A stretch of DNA of 40,149 bases, from NCBI GenBank assembly GCA_002493625.1, contig DKZK01000030.1:15067-55215 (forward strand), read 5' to 3'. Positions 1 through 8,568 of this stretch are shown here, one piece after another (within the stretch, counting starts at the first letter, position 1; each line of letters opens with the position of its first letter). The translations under genes were made by a program, and so were the position numbers. The notes under the pieces are model-generated. The model had not been told where the DNA came from and ran no database searches. It saw nothing but the letters and a program-made list of their open reading frames with translations. The stretch comes from Lachnospiraceae bacterium UBA7076 (lineage in GTDB: Bacteria > Bacillota > Clostridia > Lachnospirales > Lachnospiraceae).

Positions 1-203
1 TTACCATTTGGCGATAGCCCATTACGAGTTGTTATTATAAAATAACAAGAGAGAAAATGCAAGTGTTTTTTTAAAATATTTTTGACATATTTTTTGATAG
101 TTTTCCTGATGTGAAATTTATATGATGTTTTTTACATTTATGCCATGTATTCTTTTTTTTCTGACGAATAGTATTACCTATTTAAACATTTTTATTAAAA
201 TAT

Positions 204-232
204 TTGACAAACACCAAATCATGGTTTAGAAT
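204..232 (+). promoter_or_regulatory. Predicted sigma-A promoter
   Basis: TTGACA (204-209) and TAGAAT (227-232) are separated by exactly 17 bases, in an AT-rich leader 32 bases before the first gene. The match to the housekeeping consensus is close. Bases 1-203 are AT-rich and hold no gene I can support. Confidence 0.7.
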
Positions 233-264
233 TTCACATGTCATAAACGGTTAGGAGGATTGCT

Positions 265-606
265 ATGAGCAGCATAATTTACGTTGTACCTTGGGCTATA
301 TGTGATACGGACAGTATATATGTAAAAAAGGTTCCGAGCGATGAGGTTGCGGAGCTGGAGGTCGGTACCCCTGTATGGGACTGGTGTATAAAAAAGGTTG
401 TTCCTAATCCGGACAGAAGAAGTAAGGATAAGTATGCAATTATAGATGTTTATAACGGTTATGATACACAGAAAAATGAAAAGGGAGTTTCTTTTTTCTC
501 ACTAAGCAATTCAGCAGATAAGCTTATGGAGTGTGGTTTTGAAAAGGCGTCAGATACAGAGGCGACTTATATTAAACAAAAGGTGCTGAAACCTGCAAAA
601 AAATAA
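265..606 (+). CDS. Hypothetical 113-aa protein
   Basis: I do not recognise a family. The ATG at 265 follows an AGGAGG ribosome site (252-257) at good spacing, and a consensus promoter and a terminator bracket it, so it looks like a real single-gene unit. The protein is soluble, with no signal peptide or membrane segment. It opens with a hydrophobic strand (IIYVVPWAIC), has a central WDWCIKKVV stretch and a Lys-rich tail. It has two Trp-containing motifs and three Cys residues not arranged as a zinc site. No neighbour suggests a role, because the downstream CvfB gene lies beyond a terminator and a long inverted repeat. A small regulatory or adaptor protein is possible, but this is speculation. 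Confidence 0.75.
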   Translation: MSSIIYVVPWAICDTDSIYVKKVPSDEVAELEVGTPVWDWCIKKVVPNPDRRSKDKYAIIDVYNGYDTQKNEKGVSFFSLSNSADKLMECGFEKASDTEATYIKQKVLKPAKK

Positions 607-634
607 ATGTACAGGTTGTATGTGGAGTAATTAG

Positions 635-657
635 GAGCTGAAAATCGGCTCTTTTTT
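635..657 (+). terminator. Rho-independent terminator
   Basis: A seven-pair stem (GAGCTGA/TCGGCTC, one G-T pair) with an AAA loop is followed by six T residues. It lies 28 bases after the stop of the 113-aa gene. Confidence 0.8.
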
Positions 658-668
658 ACCTTGAAAAT

Positions 669-807
669 GGGACTGTCGCAATAAGGATTCTAATTTTCTT
701 TTATAATGCATTTTAAACAAAGAACGCTCCAACGTGTTACTTAGCTTTCGCTTTTCTTTGTTAAAATGCATGGTTACTAAGAAAAATAATCCTTAATACG
801 ACAGCCT
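669..807. repeat. Long imperfect inverted repeat
   Basis: The two ends (GGGACTGTCGCAATAAGGATT at the left in 21 positions, and its near complement ending in CGACAGCCT) and the inner parts (ATGCATTTTAAACAAAG against CTTTGTTAAAATGCAT) pair over roughly 55 bases per arm around a short centre (about 721-756). The outer 20 bases nearly match the arm of the hairpin at 27357-27398. It sits directly in front of the CvfB gene. It could be a MITE-like element or a bidirectional terminator relic; no transposase is present. Confidence 0.75.
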
Positions 808-825
808 CAGGAAATGGAGTTTGAC

Positions 826-1668
826 ATGATAGAAGTAGGAAAATGGAATACCTTAAATGTAGTGAGAGAAAAGGATTTTGGCGTATATCTGGCAGAGGAA
901 GGCGGCGATGCAAGGGATGCAGTGTTGCTTCCTAAAAGGCAGGTGCCTGAAAAAACAAAAATAGGTGATGCCTTAAAAGTTTTTATATACAGGGATTCTG
1001 CTGACCGGCTTATTGCAACTGTAAATGAGCCATACATTACGATAGGAGAAATAAAGAGGCTTGTTGTAAAGGGCGTAACAAATATAGGCGCATTTATGGA
1101 CTGGGGACTTGAGAAGGATATTTTTCTTCCTTTTAAGGAGCAGACTACCAGAGTCAGGGAGGGAAAAGAGTACCTTGTGAGAATGTATGCGGATAAATCC
1201 GACAGACTTTGTGTTTCCATGAAGCTGTATAATTATCTTCAGCCTATAGAAGGCTATGAGAAGGGACAGGGCTTTAAGGGAATCATATATGAGTATAAGC
1301 AGGGAATGGGAGCATTTGTTGCCATAGATGATAAGTATGGCGGTCTTATCCATGAAAATGAGATTTACAACAATGTGTATGTGGGAGATGAGATAGAGGG
1401 GCGAATCGTAAACATAAGAGAAGATGGCAGAGCGGACCTTGCGCTTAAGGATGTGGCATATAAGCAGATGATTTCAGACAGCGAGATGGTGTATGATGTC
1501 ATAAAAAGTTACAAGGGAGTGCTTCCTTTTAACGATAAAGCGGATAAGGAGCTTATAAAGAGAGAGCTGGGACTCAGTAAAAATGCCTTTAAGCGCGCTG
1601 TTGGAAAGCTGCTTAAGGAAGATAAAATAAAGATCACGGAAAAAACGATTGAAATAAGGAGGAAATAA
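826..1668 (+). CDS. cvfB: CvfB/YitL-family S1 RNA-binding protein
   Basis: The whole length (280 aa from this start) resembles the CvfB family: tandem S1-like OB folds and a C-terminal winged helix. The first OB region covers about residues 1-60, the second carries the motif GVTNIGAFMDWGLEKDIFLP, a third S1-like part follows (GFKGIIYEYKQGMGAFV), and the end is a helix-turn-helix (LGLSKNAFKRAVGKLLKE). Family members bind RNA and affect virulence-factor and translation-related expression in Gram-positive bacteria. I chose the ATG at 826 because GGAG (816-819) lies six bases before it; the ATG at 814, four codons upstream, has only a weak, too-close AGG. The stop is followed after two bases by ridA, with the ridA ribosome site inside the end of this gene, so the two are probably cotranscribed. 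Confidence 0.9.
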   Translation: MIEVGKWNTLNVVREKDFGVYLAEEGGDARDAVLLPKRQVPEKTKIGDALKVFIYRDSADRLIATVNEPYITIGEIKRLVVKGVTNIGAFMDWGLEKDIFLPFKEQTTRVREGKEYLVRMYADKSDRLCVSMKLYNYLQPIEGYEKGQGFKGIIYEYKQGMGAFVAIDDKYGGLIHENEIYNNVYVGDEIEGRIVNIREDGRADLALKDVAYKQMISDSEMVYDVIKSYKGVLPFNDKADKELIKRELGLSKNAFKRAVGKLLKEDKIKITEKTIEIRRK

Positions 1669-1670
1669 AA

Positions 1671-2054
1671 ATGAAGGAGATAATTTCAACAAAAAAGGCG
1701 CCTGCGGCAATCGGACCATATTCACAGGCGGTTGTTGTGGGCGATATGATTTATACATCAGGCATGATACCGATTATACCGGAAACGGGAGAGCTTGAAG
1801 GCGGGGATATTACCGCACAGGCGCGTCAGGCAATATCGAATCTTATTGCGCTTCTTGAGGAGGCAGGGTCAGACGCCCGGTCAGTTGTAAAGACCACTGT
1901 ATTCATAAAGGACATGAATGATTTTGCAAAGGTAAATGAGGTTTATGCAACATTTTTTACTGATAATTACCCTGCGCGTTCATGTGTTGAGGTGGCAAGA
2001 CTTCCCAAGGATGTGCTTATAGAAATTGAAGCGGTTGCAATAAGAAATAAATAG
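1671..2054 (+). CDS. ridA: RidA-family enamine/imine deaminase
   Basis: The 127-aa length is typical of the Rid (YjgF/YER057c/UK114) family. Family landmarks are all present: IGPYSQAV near residue 15, YTSGMIPI near residue 28, and the C-terminal block YPARSCVEVARLPKD, which carries the catalytic Arg, followed by IEIEAVA. The protein acts in the cytoplasm as a trimer and hydrolyses reactive 2-aminoacrylate and other enamines released by PLP enzymes. AAGGAGG lies directly before the ATG. It begins two bases after cvfB. The next gene encodes the PLP enzyme IlvE. RidA is known to protect such enzymes, including IlvE in other bacteria, so the order cvfB-ridA-ilvE makes functional sense, although a 151-base gap separates ridA from ilvE. 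Confidence 0.95.
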   Translation: MKEIISTKKAPAAIGPYSQAVVVGDMIYTSGMIPIIPETGELEGGDITAQARQAISNLIALLEEAGSDARSVVKTTVFIKDMNDFAKVNEVYATFFTDNYPARSCVEVARLPKDVLIEIEAVAIRNK

Positions 2055-2205
2055 TAATAGGATGTTTTGCTGTGGTAAAGTTATTTGCAGGGAAAAAATG
2101 TTGCGTAATCGACAACAGGGTGGTAAACTGAATTGGTAGAAAATCTGATGATCCAGATAAACTGTAAAACAAGGAGAGACAGTCAGGGAAAGGAAGTATA
2201 CGATT

Positions 2206-3228
2206 ATGAGTAAAAATATTGATTGGTCAAATTTAGGCTTTGGTTACATTGAAACAGATAAGAGATTTGTGTCAAATTATAAGGACGGAGCATGGGATGA
2301 AGGAGCGCTCATTGATGATCCGATGGTTACAATGAGCGAATGTGCCTGTGTTCTTCAATATGCGCAGACCTGTTTTGAGGGGCTTAAGGCATATACCACC
2401 GAGGACGGACGTATTGTATGCTTCAGACCTGATCTTAATGCACAGAGAATGGCAGATACATGTAAGCGGCTTGAGATGCCTGAATTTCCTGAGGACAGAT
2501 TTGTTCAGGCAGTTGTTGACACCGTAAAGGCAAATGCAGATTACGTTCCTCCTTTTGGTTCAGGAGCAACACTCTATATAAGACCGTACATGTTCGGAAG
2601 CAATGCGGTTATCGGCGTTAAGCCGGCGGACGAGTATCAGTTCCGTGTATTTACAACGCCTGTAGGGCCTTATTTTAAGGGAGGAGCAAAGCCTATCGTT
2701 ATCCGTGTAAGTGATTTTGACAGAGCGGCGCCTCACGGAACGGGACATATCAAGGCGGGACTTAACTATGCAATGAGTCTTCACGCAATTGTGGATGCGC
2801 ATGATAAGGGCTATGCGGAAAATATGTATCTTGACGCTGCCACACGGACTAAGGTTGAGGAGACAGGCGGAGCAAACTTTATCTTCATAACAAAGGACGG
2901 TAAGCTTGTAACACCTAAGTCAGACAGTATACTTCCTTCCATCACAAGACGCTCGCTTATGGTTGTTGCGGAGAAATATCTCGGCATGACCGTTGAGCAC
3001 AGAGAGGTATATTTTGACGAGGTTAAGGATTTTGCCGAGTGTGGTCTTTGCGGAACAGCGGCAGTAATTTCACCGGTAGGAAGGATAGACGACCACGGAA
3101 AGGAAATCTGTTTCCCAAGCGGAATGGATGAAATGGGACCTGTAACAAAGAAGCTTTATGATACTCTTACGGGTATTCAGATGGGCAAAATAGAAGCGCC
3201 TGAAGGATGGATTAAAGAAATTAAATAA
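2206..3228 (+). CDS. ilvE: Branched-chain amino acid aminotransferase
   Basis: This 340-aa PLP fold-type IV enzyme reversibly transfers the amino group between glutamate and the 2-oxo acids of leucine, isoleucine and valine. Its length and the insertions place it in the longer group II type. The Lys of HIKAGLNYA (about residue 183) should be the Schiff-base lysine. Other family blocks are CFEGLKAY (near residue 57), LYIRPYMFG (near 124), VEETGGANFIFI (near 217) and CGTAAVISPVG (near 278). AGGAAG precedes the ATG by about seven bases. The 151-base leader holds a small hairpin (TGTTG...CAACA near 2100-2118) but no recognisable T-box. A strong hairpin ends the unit. It acts in the same pathway as leuA at 31728, which has its own leucine T-box. 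Confidence 0.95.
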   Translation: MSKNIDWSNLGFGYIETDKRFVSNYKDGAWDEGALIDDPMVTMSECACVLQYAQTCFEGLKAYTTEDGRIVCFRPDLNAQRMADTCKRLEMPEFPEDRFVQAVVDTVKANADYVPPFGSGATLYIRPYMFGSNAVIGVKPADEYQFRVFTTPVGPYFKGGAKPIVIRVSDFDRAAPHGTGHIKAGLNYAMSLHAIVDAHDKGYAENMYLDAATRTKVEETGGANFIFITKDGKLVTPKSDSILPSITRRSLMVVAEKYLGMTVEHREVYFDEVKDFAECGLCGTAAVISPVGRIDDHGKEICFPSGMDEMGPVTKKLYDTLTGIQMGKIEAPEGWIKEIK

Positions 3229-3245
3229 CAGTGGATTTATAATAA

Positions 3246-3306
3246 GGGGCTGTTGCACAAAGAATATTTATATTATGATATAAATATTCTTTGTGCAACA
3301 ACCCCC
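3246..3306. terminator. Strong hairpin, probable bidirectional terminator
   Basis: The arms starting GGGGCTGTTGCACAAAG and ending CTTTGTGCAACAACCCCC pair over about 27 bases with a loop of only a few bases. It starts 18 bases after the ilvE stop. The right side ends in GTTTTC, only a short T run, so termination is likely but not certain. Confidence 0.7.
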
Positions 3307-3327
3307 GTTTTCAATATAAATATATTA

Positions 3328-3532
3328 GGCAATTGCGAAACTTCTTATTTTCGATATATGAGTTGTAGAAAATATACATTTTCATAAGCATGGTGCTTTG
3401 GAGCCGTCAGTGCTTAGTGAGGTATTTTCGAGCTTAGCACTGCTACGTGCGACAAGCAGCGCAAGCGTGCCGTGCGTTGAAATGTATATTTTCTGCAACG
3501 TATTATATGAAAAGTTTAGTTTCGCAATTACC
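3328..3532 (+). repeat. MITE-like palindromic repeat, copy 1
   Basis: This fills most of the 332-base gene-free stretch between ilvE and the ABC gene. The ends GGCAATTGCGAAACT and its near complement (AGTTTCGCAATTACC) start imperfect inverted arms of about 55 bases that both contain GAAAATATACATTT. The centre carries CATAAGCATGGTGCTTTGG followed by AGCCGT (3383-3407). The same core and arm style recur at 33475-33610 (same strand) and, diverged and inverted, at 14121-14222. There is no coding sequence inside. Its downstream end lies 28 bases before the ABC gene, so it may supply or affect the leader of that operon. Confidence 0.8.
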
Positions 3533-3560
3533 TGCAATATATGTGTAAAGGCGGTAAAAT

Positions 3561-4262
3561 ATGAGTTATGTAAGATTTAAAAATGTATGCAAAACCTACC
3601 ACAGCGGAGATGTTAAGGTTGAAGCGCTCAAGGACGCAAGCTTTGAGGTCGAAAAGGGCGAGATATGCGTTATCGTGGGACAGTCAGGCGCAGGAAAGAC
3701 AACGCTGTTGAACATATTGGGCGGCATGGACAAGCTGACAAGCGGAGAAATAGAGCTTGAGGACAAAAAGGTGTCGGAACTGAATAAAAAACAGCTTGCC
3801 ACCTACAGAAGGCAGGATATAGGCTTTGTGTTTCAGTTTTATAACCTGATACCAAATCTTACCGCAATAGAAAATATAGAGATTGCCACGCAGCTTTCAA
3901 AGAACCCTATGGATCCGGAGGAGGTTCTTAACCTTGTGGGCCTTAAGGACAGGCGGGACAATTTTCCTGCGCAGCTTTCGGGAGGCGAACAGCAGAGGGT
4001 ATCGATTGCAAGAGCCCTTGCCAAAAACCCGAAGCTTCTTTTGTGCGACGAGCCTACGGGCGCCCTTGACTATGAAACGGGCAAGGCTGTGCTGAAGCTT
4101 TTGCAGGATTGCAGCAGAAAAAATAAAATGACAGTCATTATCATTACCCACAATCAGGCGTTGACCGCCATGGCGGACAGAATTATAAAGGTTAAGAACG
4201 GACACGTTTCCTCCGTTAGAATAAATGAAAATGTTGTTCCGGTGGAAAATATTGAATGGTAA
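3561..4262 (+). CDS. ABC transporter ATP-binding protein, LolD/MacB type
   Basis: A 233-aa cytoplasmic ATPase that should power the FtsX-type permease encoded 19 bases downstream. Motifs are complete: Walker A GQSGAGKTT (about residues 40-48), Q-loop in FVFQFYNLIP (near 89), signature LSGGEQQRVSIARAL (139-153), Walker B LLLCDEPTGALD (159-170) and the H-loop TH in IIITHNQ. The LSGGEQQRV form and the small size are typical of the MacB/LolD/FtsE-like group, which works by mechanotransmission on extracytoplasmic substrates such as peptides or lipoproteins rather than by ordinary transport. AAAGGCGG lies about seven bases before the ATG. The substrate cannot be told from sequence. Confidence 0.95.
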   Translation: MSYVRFKNVCKTYHSGDVKVEALKDASFEVEKGEICVIVGQSGAGKTTLLNILGGMDKLTSGEIELEDKKVSELNKKQLATYRRQDIGFVFQFYNLIPNLTAIENIEIATQLSKNPMDPEEVLNLVGLKDRRDNFPAQLSGGEQQRVSIARALAKNPKLLLCDEPTGALDYETGKAVLKLLQDCSRKNKMTVIIITHNQALTAMADRIIKVKNGHVSSVRINENVVPVENIEW

Positions 4263-4281
4263 AACTGATTGGAGATAAAAA

Positions 4282-6915
4282 TTGAAGAGTGCATATGGTA
4301 AAAACATTACCCGTACCATAGGAAGAAGCTTTGGAAGATATCTTGCCATTATGGCGATTATAGCTCTGGGAGTAGGCTTTTTTTCCGGACTGAAGGTTAC
4401 AAAGCCTGCCATGGTAGCGACAGGAAACAACTACATAAAGGAACACAGCCTGTACGATTTTAAGCTTCTTTCCACGTATGGTTTTACGGAGGATGAGGTG
4501 GAAAAAATGTCTGAGACGGCATTGTTTGCCGAGGGAGCCTACAGTCAGGATTTTATTTTCGTGGATTCCGAGGGATATGAGTCTGTCATTAAGGCAAATT
4601 CCATTACGGAAAATATAAATACACTGGAGCTTGTGTCGGGGCGTCTTCCAAAGGATAAAAGCGAATGTGTGCTTGACGCCTATTCCTACGGCGAGGATAT
4701 GATAGGCAGGGAAATTTCCATTGATGAAAGTAATTCAGATGAAATCAAGGATGTATTTTCACGAGATACATATACCGTTGTGGGCACTGTTTACTCTCCT
4801 GTATATCTGAATTATGAGAGAGGAACCACAAGTCTTGGAAACGGAAGGCTTGGCGGTTTTGTCTACATGCTTCCCGACGCATTTGATTTTGAATATTATA
4901 CGGAAATGTACCTGAAATGTCAGGACAGCCATGACATATATACAGATGAATATGATGATTTTATAGATGAAAAAACTGTTTACATTGAGGAGCATTTAAA
5001 GGAAACTGTAAATGAAAGATATGAGGATTTGCTTGCGGAAATAAATTCTGCATATGACGAGGCTGTTGAAGAAATTAAGAGTGAGGTTACGGATGCCTAC
5101 AGGGAAGCATTTTATGAGCAGATGATGGCGCAGGGGTATCCGGAGGCTGTTATAGACGCCCTTCTTGCCGATGGAACGTTAGAGCTTCCTCAGGAAGATA
5201 TAGATGAGGAAATAGACAGGTTTGTGAGCGAAATAGAACTGCCAGAGATTTCCGAGCCCGAAACCTTTGTGTTTGACCGGAATTCAAATATCGGTTATGT
5301 GTGCTTTAAAAATGATTCTGCCATAGTTGAGGGGATTGCAAAGGTATTTCCGGTATTTTTCTTTCTCATAGCGGCGCTTGTATGTTCAACGACCATGACG
5401 AGAATGATTGATGATGAAAGAGGGCAGATAGGAACTTTCCGGGCGCTTGGCTACAGCAATTCCTCCATTATTGCAAAATATATCATTTATTCGGGAAGCG
5501 CTGCAGCGATAGGAGGCATTGCAGGATTTTTCGGCGGTACGTTTCTGTTCCCTTACGTCATATGGATTACCTATGATCTGATGTACGGCTTTGCGGAAAT
5601 TAAATATTATTTTTCGGGAACGATGCTTGCGCTTTCTCTTATTGTGGCGTTTCTTTGCTCTGCGGGCACCACATATTTTGCCTGTAAAAATGAGCTCAGA
5701 TGTATGCCTGCTGAGCTTATAAGACCGAAGGCTCCTGCCGCAGGAAAAAGAATACTGCTCGAAAAGATAAATTTTATCTGGAGGCGTATGAAGTTTCTGC
5801 ACAAGGTTACCGCAAGAAATGTATTCCGATTTAAAAAGCGTATGTTTATGATGATTATAGGAATAGCAGGGTGTACGGCTCTTGTTATGACGGGGCTTGG
5901 ACTGAAGGATTCCATTTCGAACATTGCTGCATTTCAGTATGACGAGATAGAGGTTTTTGACATAGACGTAACATTTGCCGAAGCGGTGGACGACGCCTCA
6001 AGAGATGAAATAGAAAAGCAGCTTGGAGCTGTGATAGTGTCTTCAGCAGAGATATATAAAACTTCAATGGAATACCGGACGGAGAATGTGTCCAAGACGG
6101 TGTATCTTACCGCCGCTGACGGGGACAGTCTTGAGGGCTTTGTGGATTTTCACAGAAACGGGAAAAAGGTGGAATATCCGGCGTATGGAGAGGTAATGCT
6201 TTCCAAGGGACTTGCTGAGACGGCAGGCGTGAAGGCCGGGGATATGTTCACCCTTACGGATAATGAGGGAAGGGAAACTGAGCTTAAGGTTTCCGGCATA
6301 TTTGAAAACTATGTATGGCATTATGCGTATGTGACGCCTGAAACCTATAGAGACTTTTTTGATGCGGAATATGAGCCTAATTCCATGTTTATAAATTTGT
6401 CGGAGGAGGCGGACCCCTATGAGACAGGGGCAATGCTTACGGATATAGACGGAGTTATGAATGTCAATGTGGTTGCCGCACTAAAGGACAGAATCGCCAA
6501 TATGATGAAGATGCTCGACTCAGTTGTATGGCTTGTAATCGGCTGCGCTGCCGCGCTTGCATTTATAGTGCTTATTAATCTGAGCAACATTAACATAACG
6601 GAGCGTGTAAGGGAAATTGCAACAATAAAGGTGCTGGGATTTTATCAGGGAGAGACGGGGTCTTATGTTTTCAGGGAAAACCTTGTGCTCACCATACTTG
6701 GAATCATTGTGGGGCTGCCACTTGGAAAATGGCTTCATGCGTTTGTGATTTCACAGATTAAAATTGACCTTATTTCTTTTAAAATAACCATACTTCCTTT
6801 AAGCTATATCATAGGCGTAATAACAGTGTTTATGTTTTTAGTGATAGTGGATATTATTATGAGAAGGAAGCTTGAGGCTATTGATATGGCGGAATCACTT
6901 AAATCCATAGAGTAA
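4282..6915 (+). CDS. FtsX-family ABC permease, large
   Basis: An 877-aa membrane partner of the preceding ATPase. The start is TTG at 4282, with GGAGAT (4271-4276) in front; the N-terminus RTIGRSFGRYLAIMAIIALG (residues 11-30) is the usual first membrane helix of this permease group, so the TTG start is well supported. The order is: TM1 (about 18-36), a large extracytoplasmic domain with an acidic helical, possibly coiled-coil insert (about 225-305), three membrane helices of the first FtsX domain (about 350-470), a cytoplasmic link, another TM (about 520-545), a second extracytoplasmic domain, and a final FtsX domain with three helices (about 745-865). The duplicated FtsX layout is usual for peptide- or lipid-related MacB-like permeases of Gram-positive bacteria. 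Function and substrate are unknown. Confidence 0.93.
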   Translation: MKSAYGKNITRTIGRSFGRYLAIMAIIALGVGFFSGLKVTKPAMVATGNNYIKEHSLYDFKLLSTYGFTEDEVEKMSETALFAEGAYSQDFIFVDSEGYESVIKANSITENINTLELVSGRLPKDKSECVLDAYSYGEDMIGREISIDESNSDEIKDVFSRDTYTVVGTVYSPVYLNYERGTTSLGNGRLGGFVYMLPDAFDFEYYTEMYLKCQDSHDIYTDEYDDFIDEKTVYIEEHLKETVNERYEDLLAEINSAYDEAVEEIKSEVTDAYREAFYEQMMAQGYPEAVIDALLADGTLELPQEDIDEEIDRFVSEIELPEISEPETFVFDRNSNIGYVCFKNDSAIVEGIAKVFPVFFFLIAALVCSTTMTRMIDDERGQIGTFRALGYSNSSIIAKYIIYSGSAAAIGGIAGFFGGTFLFPYVIWITYDLMYGFAEIKYYFSGTMLALSLIVAFLCSAGTTYFACKNELRCMPAELIRPKAPAAGKRILLEKINFIWRRMKFLHKVTARNVFRFKKRMFMMIIGIAGCTALVMTGLGLKDSISNIAAFQYDEIEVFDIDVTFAEAVDDASRDEIEKQLGAVIVSSAEIYKTSMEYRTENVSKTVYLTAADGDSLEGFVDFHRNGKKVEYPAYGEVMLSKGLAETAGVKAGDMFTLTDNEGRETELKVSGIFENYVWHYAYVTPETYRDFFDAEYEPNSMFINLSEEADPYETGAMLTDIDGVMNVNVVAALKDRIANMMKMLDSVVWLVIGCAAALAFIVLINLSNINITERVREIATIKVLGFYQGETGSYVFRENLVLTILGIIVGLPLGKWLHAFVISQIKIDLISFKITILPLSYIIGVITVFMFLVIVDIIMRRKLEAIDMAESLKSIE

Positions 6916-6933
6916 TAGAAAAGGAAAAATAGA

Positions 6934-8553
6934 ATGAGCGAGAAAAGAATATTAAAAAACAAGGCGTTTCTGTATCTTACGGAATTTTTTGCAGGAATGT
7001 CGGTCATGGCTGTGGAGCTTGGAGCAAGCAGGCTTCTTGCACCGTATTTCAGCTCGTCCCAGATTGTCTGGACAATCATTATCGGAACAATCATGATTGC
7101 GATGGCGCTTGGCAATATTTACGGAGGAAGAAGCGCAGACAAAAATCCAAATCCCGATAAGCTTTACGGCAGGATTTTAATTGCAGCTATATGGATAGCG
7201 CTTATTCCTTTGGCGGGAAAATATATTATTCTGGGTATTTCGGCGCTTCTTGTTTTTACGGTTAATAACAATCTTCTCATATGGGCGGCGTTTTCTGCCT
7301 GTATGGTTATATTTGTGTTTCCGCTCTTTCTTCTTGGAACGGTCACGCCGTCCCTTGCAAAATATTCAGTGGAAAGCCTTGAGGAAAGCGGAAAGGTTGT
7401 GGGCAATCTTGGAGCGTTCAACACAATCGGAAGCATAATCGGGACATTTCTGCCTACCTTTGTAACCATACCTGCGGTGGGAACATCCATTACATTTCTT
7501 ATATTTGCAGGGGTGCTTATGCTTCTTGGAATTATATATTTTGTAAGCTGCAAGGCAGGAAGGGTCAAGTCTGCCGTGTCGGTTGTAATTCTTGTTATAA
7601 GCTGCATTTTTGGCTCGTCAGACAGCTTTGCATTCTGGGAAAAGGATTTGACCTATGAGGGGGAGTCCATATACAACTACCTTCAGGTAAAGGAAAATGA
7701 GGAAAAGGTGTACCTTTCCACAAATGTTCTTTTTGGCGTGCAGTCCGTTTATGTTAAGGAGGAGCGGCTTACGGGCATGTATTATGATTATGCCATGGCA
7801 GCGCCTCTTATGGCAGGTCTGTCAGAAAAGGACGGCATGAATATTCTTATACTCGGCATGGGGACGGGAACTTATGCAACCCAGTGCGGCAGGTACTTTG
7901 ACGACGTTGTCTGTACGGGGGTTGAAATTGATGAAAAAATAACAAAGCTTGCAAGGCAGTATTTTGAGCTGGATGAGAACGTGGAGGTTACAACCTATGA
8001 CGGAAGGGCGTATTTAAATGCAATCGATGAGAAATACGACGTTATAATGGTGGACGCTTATCAGGATATTACAATTCCGTTTCAAATGTCGTCAGTTGAA
8101 TTTTTTACCCTCGTAAAGGAGCATCTTACGCCTGACGGTGTTATGGTTGTAAATATGAATATGAGGGGGAGCAGTGAGGGCAATATAAATCAGTATCTTT
8201 CAGATACCATTTCACAGGTGTTTGGTGAGGTTTATACGGTTGATGCCACAGGCTCCACAAACCGTCTGCTTTTTGCCTCAGATAACAAGATGATGATTGA
8301 GACTTTTTACGGCGAGGTTAAGGCGTTATCATCGGATGATACATTGCAGGGTGAACTTAAGAATTTTATGGAACAAAAGCTTGTGGGACAGCTTATGGCG
8401 TATGAGGCAGGCGACTATGTGATGACTGATGACAAGGCTCCCGTGGAGCTGCTTGGAATGAAGGCAATAGATGAGATTATAAAGGACGAGGTTATGTATT
8501 ACAAGGAAATATATGAGAAGGAAGGGCTTGAAGGGCTGCTTGAGAGATTGTAG
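6934..8553 (+). CDS. Membrane protein with spermidine-synthase-like methyltransferase domain
   Basis: The N-terminal half (about residues 10-235) has several hydrophobic helices like those of MFS-fused SpeE proteins, starting with the conserved FFAGMSVMAVELGASRLLAP. The C-terminal half is a Rossmann domain of the polyamine-synthase type: ILILGMGTGTYATQ (near residue 305) for nucleotide binding, GVEIDEKITKLARQYF, and VIMVDAYQD where spermidine synthases keep an acidic active-site residue. The family is usually annotated as fused MFS/spermidine synthase, but actual polyamine synthesis is unproven for membrane members. It starts 18 bases after the permease stop with AAGGAAA as ribosome site, so it is probably in the same operon as the ABC genes. 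A large inverted repeat follows. Confidence 0.88.
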   Translation: MSEKRILKNKAFLYLTEFFAGMSVMAVELGASRLLAPYFSSSQIVWTIIIGTIMIAMALGNIYGGRSADKNPNPDKLYGRILIAAIWIALIPLAGKYIILGISALLVFTVNNNLLIWAAFSACMVIFVFPLFLLGTVTPSLAKYSVESLEESGKVVGNLGAFNTIGSIIGTFLPTFVTIPAVGTSITFLIFAGVLMLLGIIYFVSCKAGRVKSAVSVVILVISCIFGSSDSFAFWEKDLTYEGESIYNYLQVKENEEKVYLSTNVLFGVQSVYVKEERLTGMYYDYAMAAPLMAGLSEKDGMNILILGMGTGTYATQCGRYFDDVVCTGVEIDEKITKLARQYFELDENVEVTTYDGRAYLNAIDEKYDVIMVDAYQDITIPFQMSSVEFFTLVKEHLTPDGVMVVNMNMRGSSEGNINQYLSDTISQVFGEVYTVDATGSTNRLLFASDNKMMIETFYGEVKALSSDDTLQGELKNFMEQKLVGQLMAYEAGDYVMTDDKAPVELLGMKAIDEIIKDEVMYYKEIYEKEGLEGLLERL

Positions 8554-8568
8554 GTGTTGTATTAGGAA

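Noticed and set aside
2120..2135. AGGGTGGTAAACTG upstream of ilvE, which resembles the T-box core
   Set aside because: Only the first nine bases match; the CCGCG part is missing, and the 151-base leader is too short and lacks stem I and a terminator.
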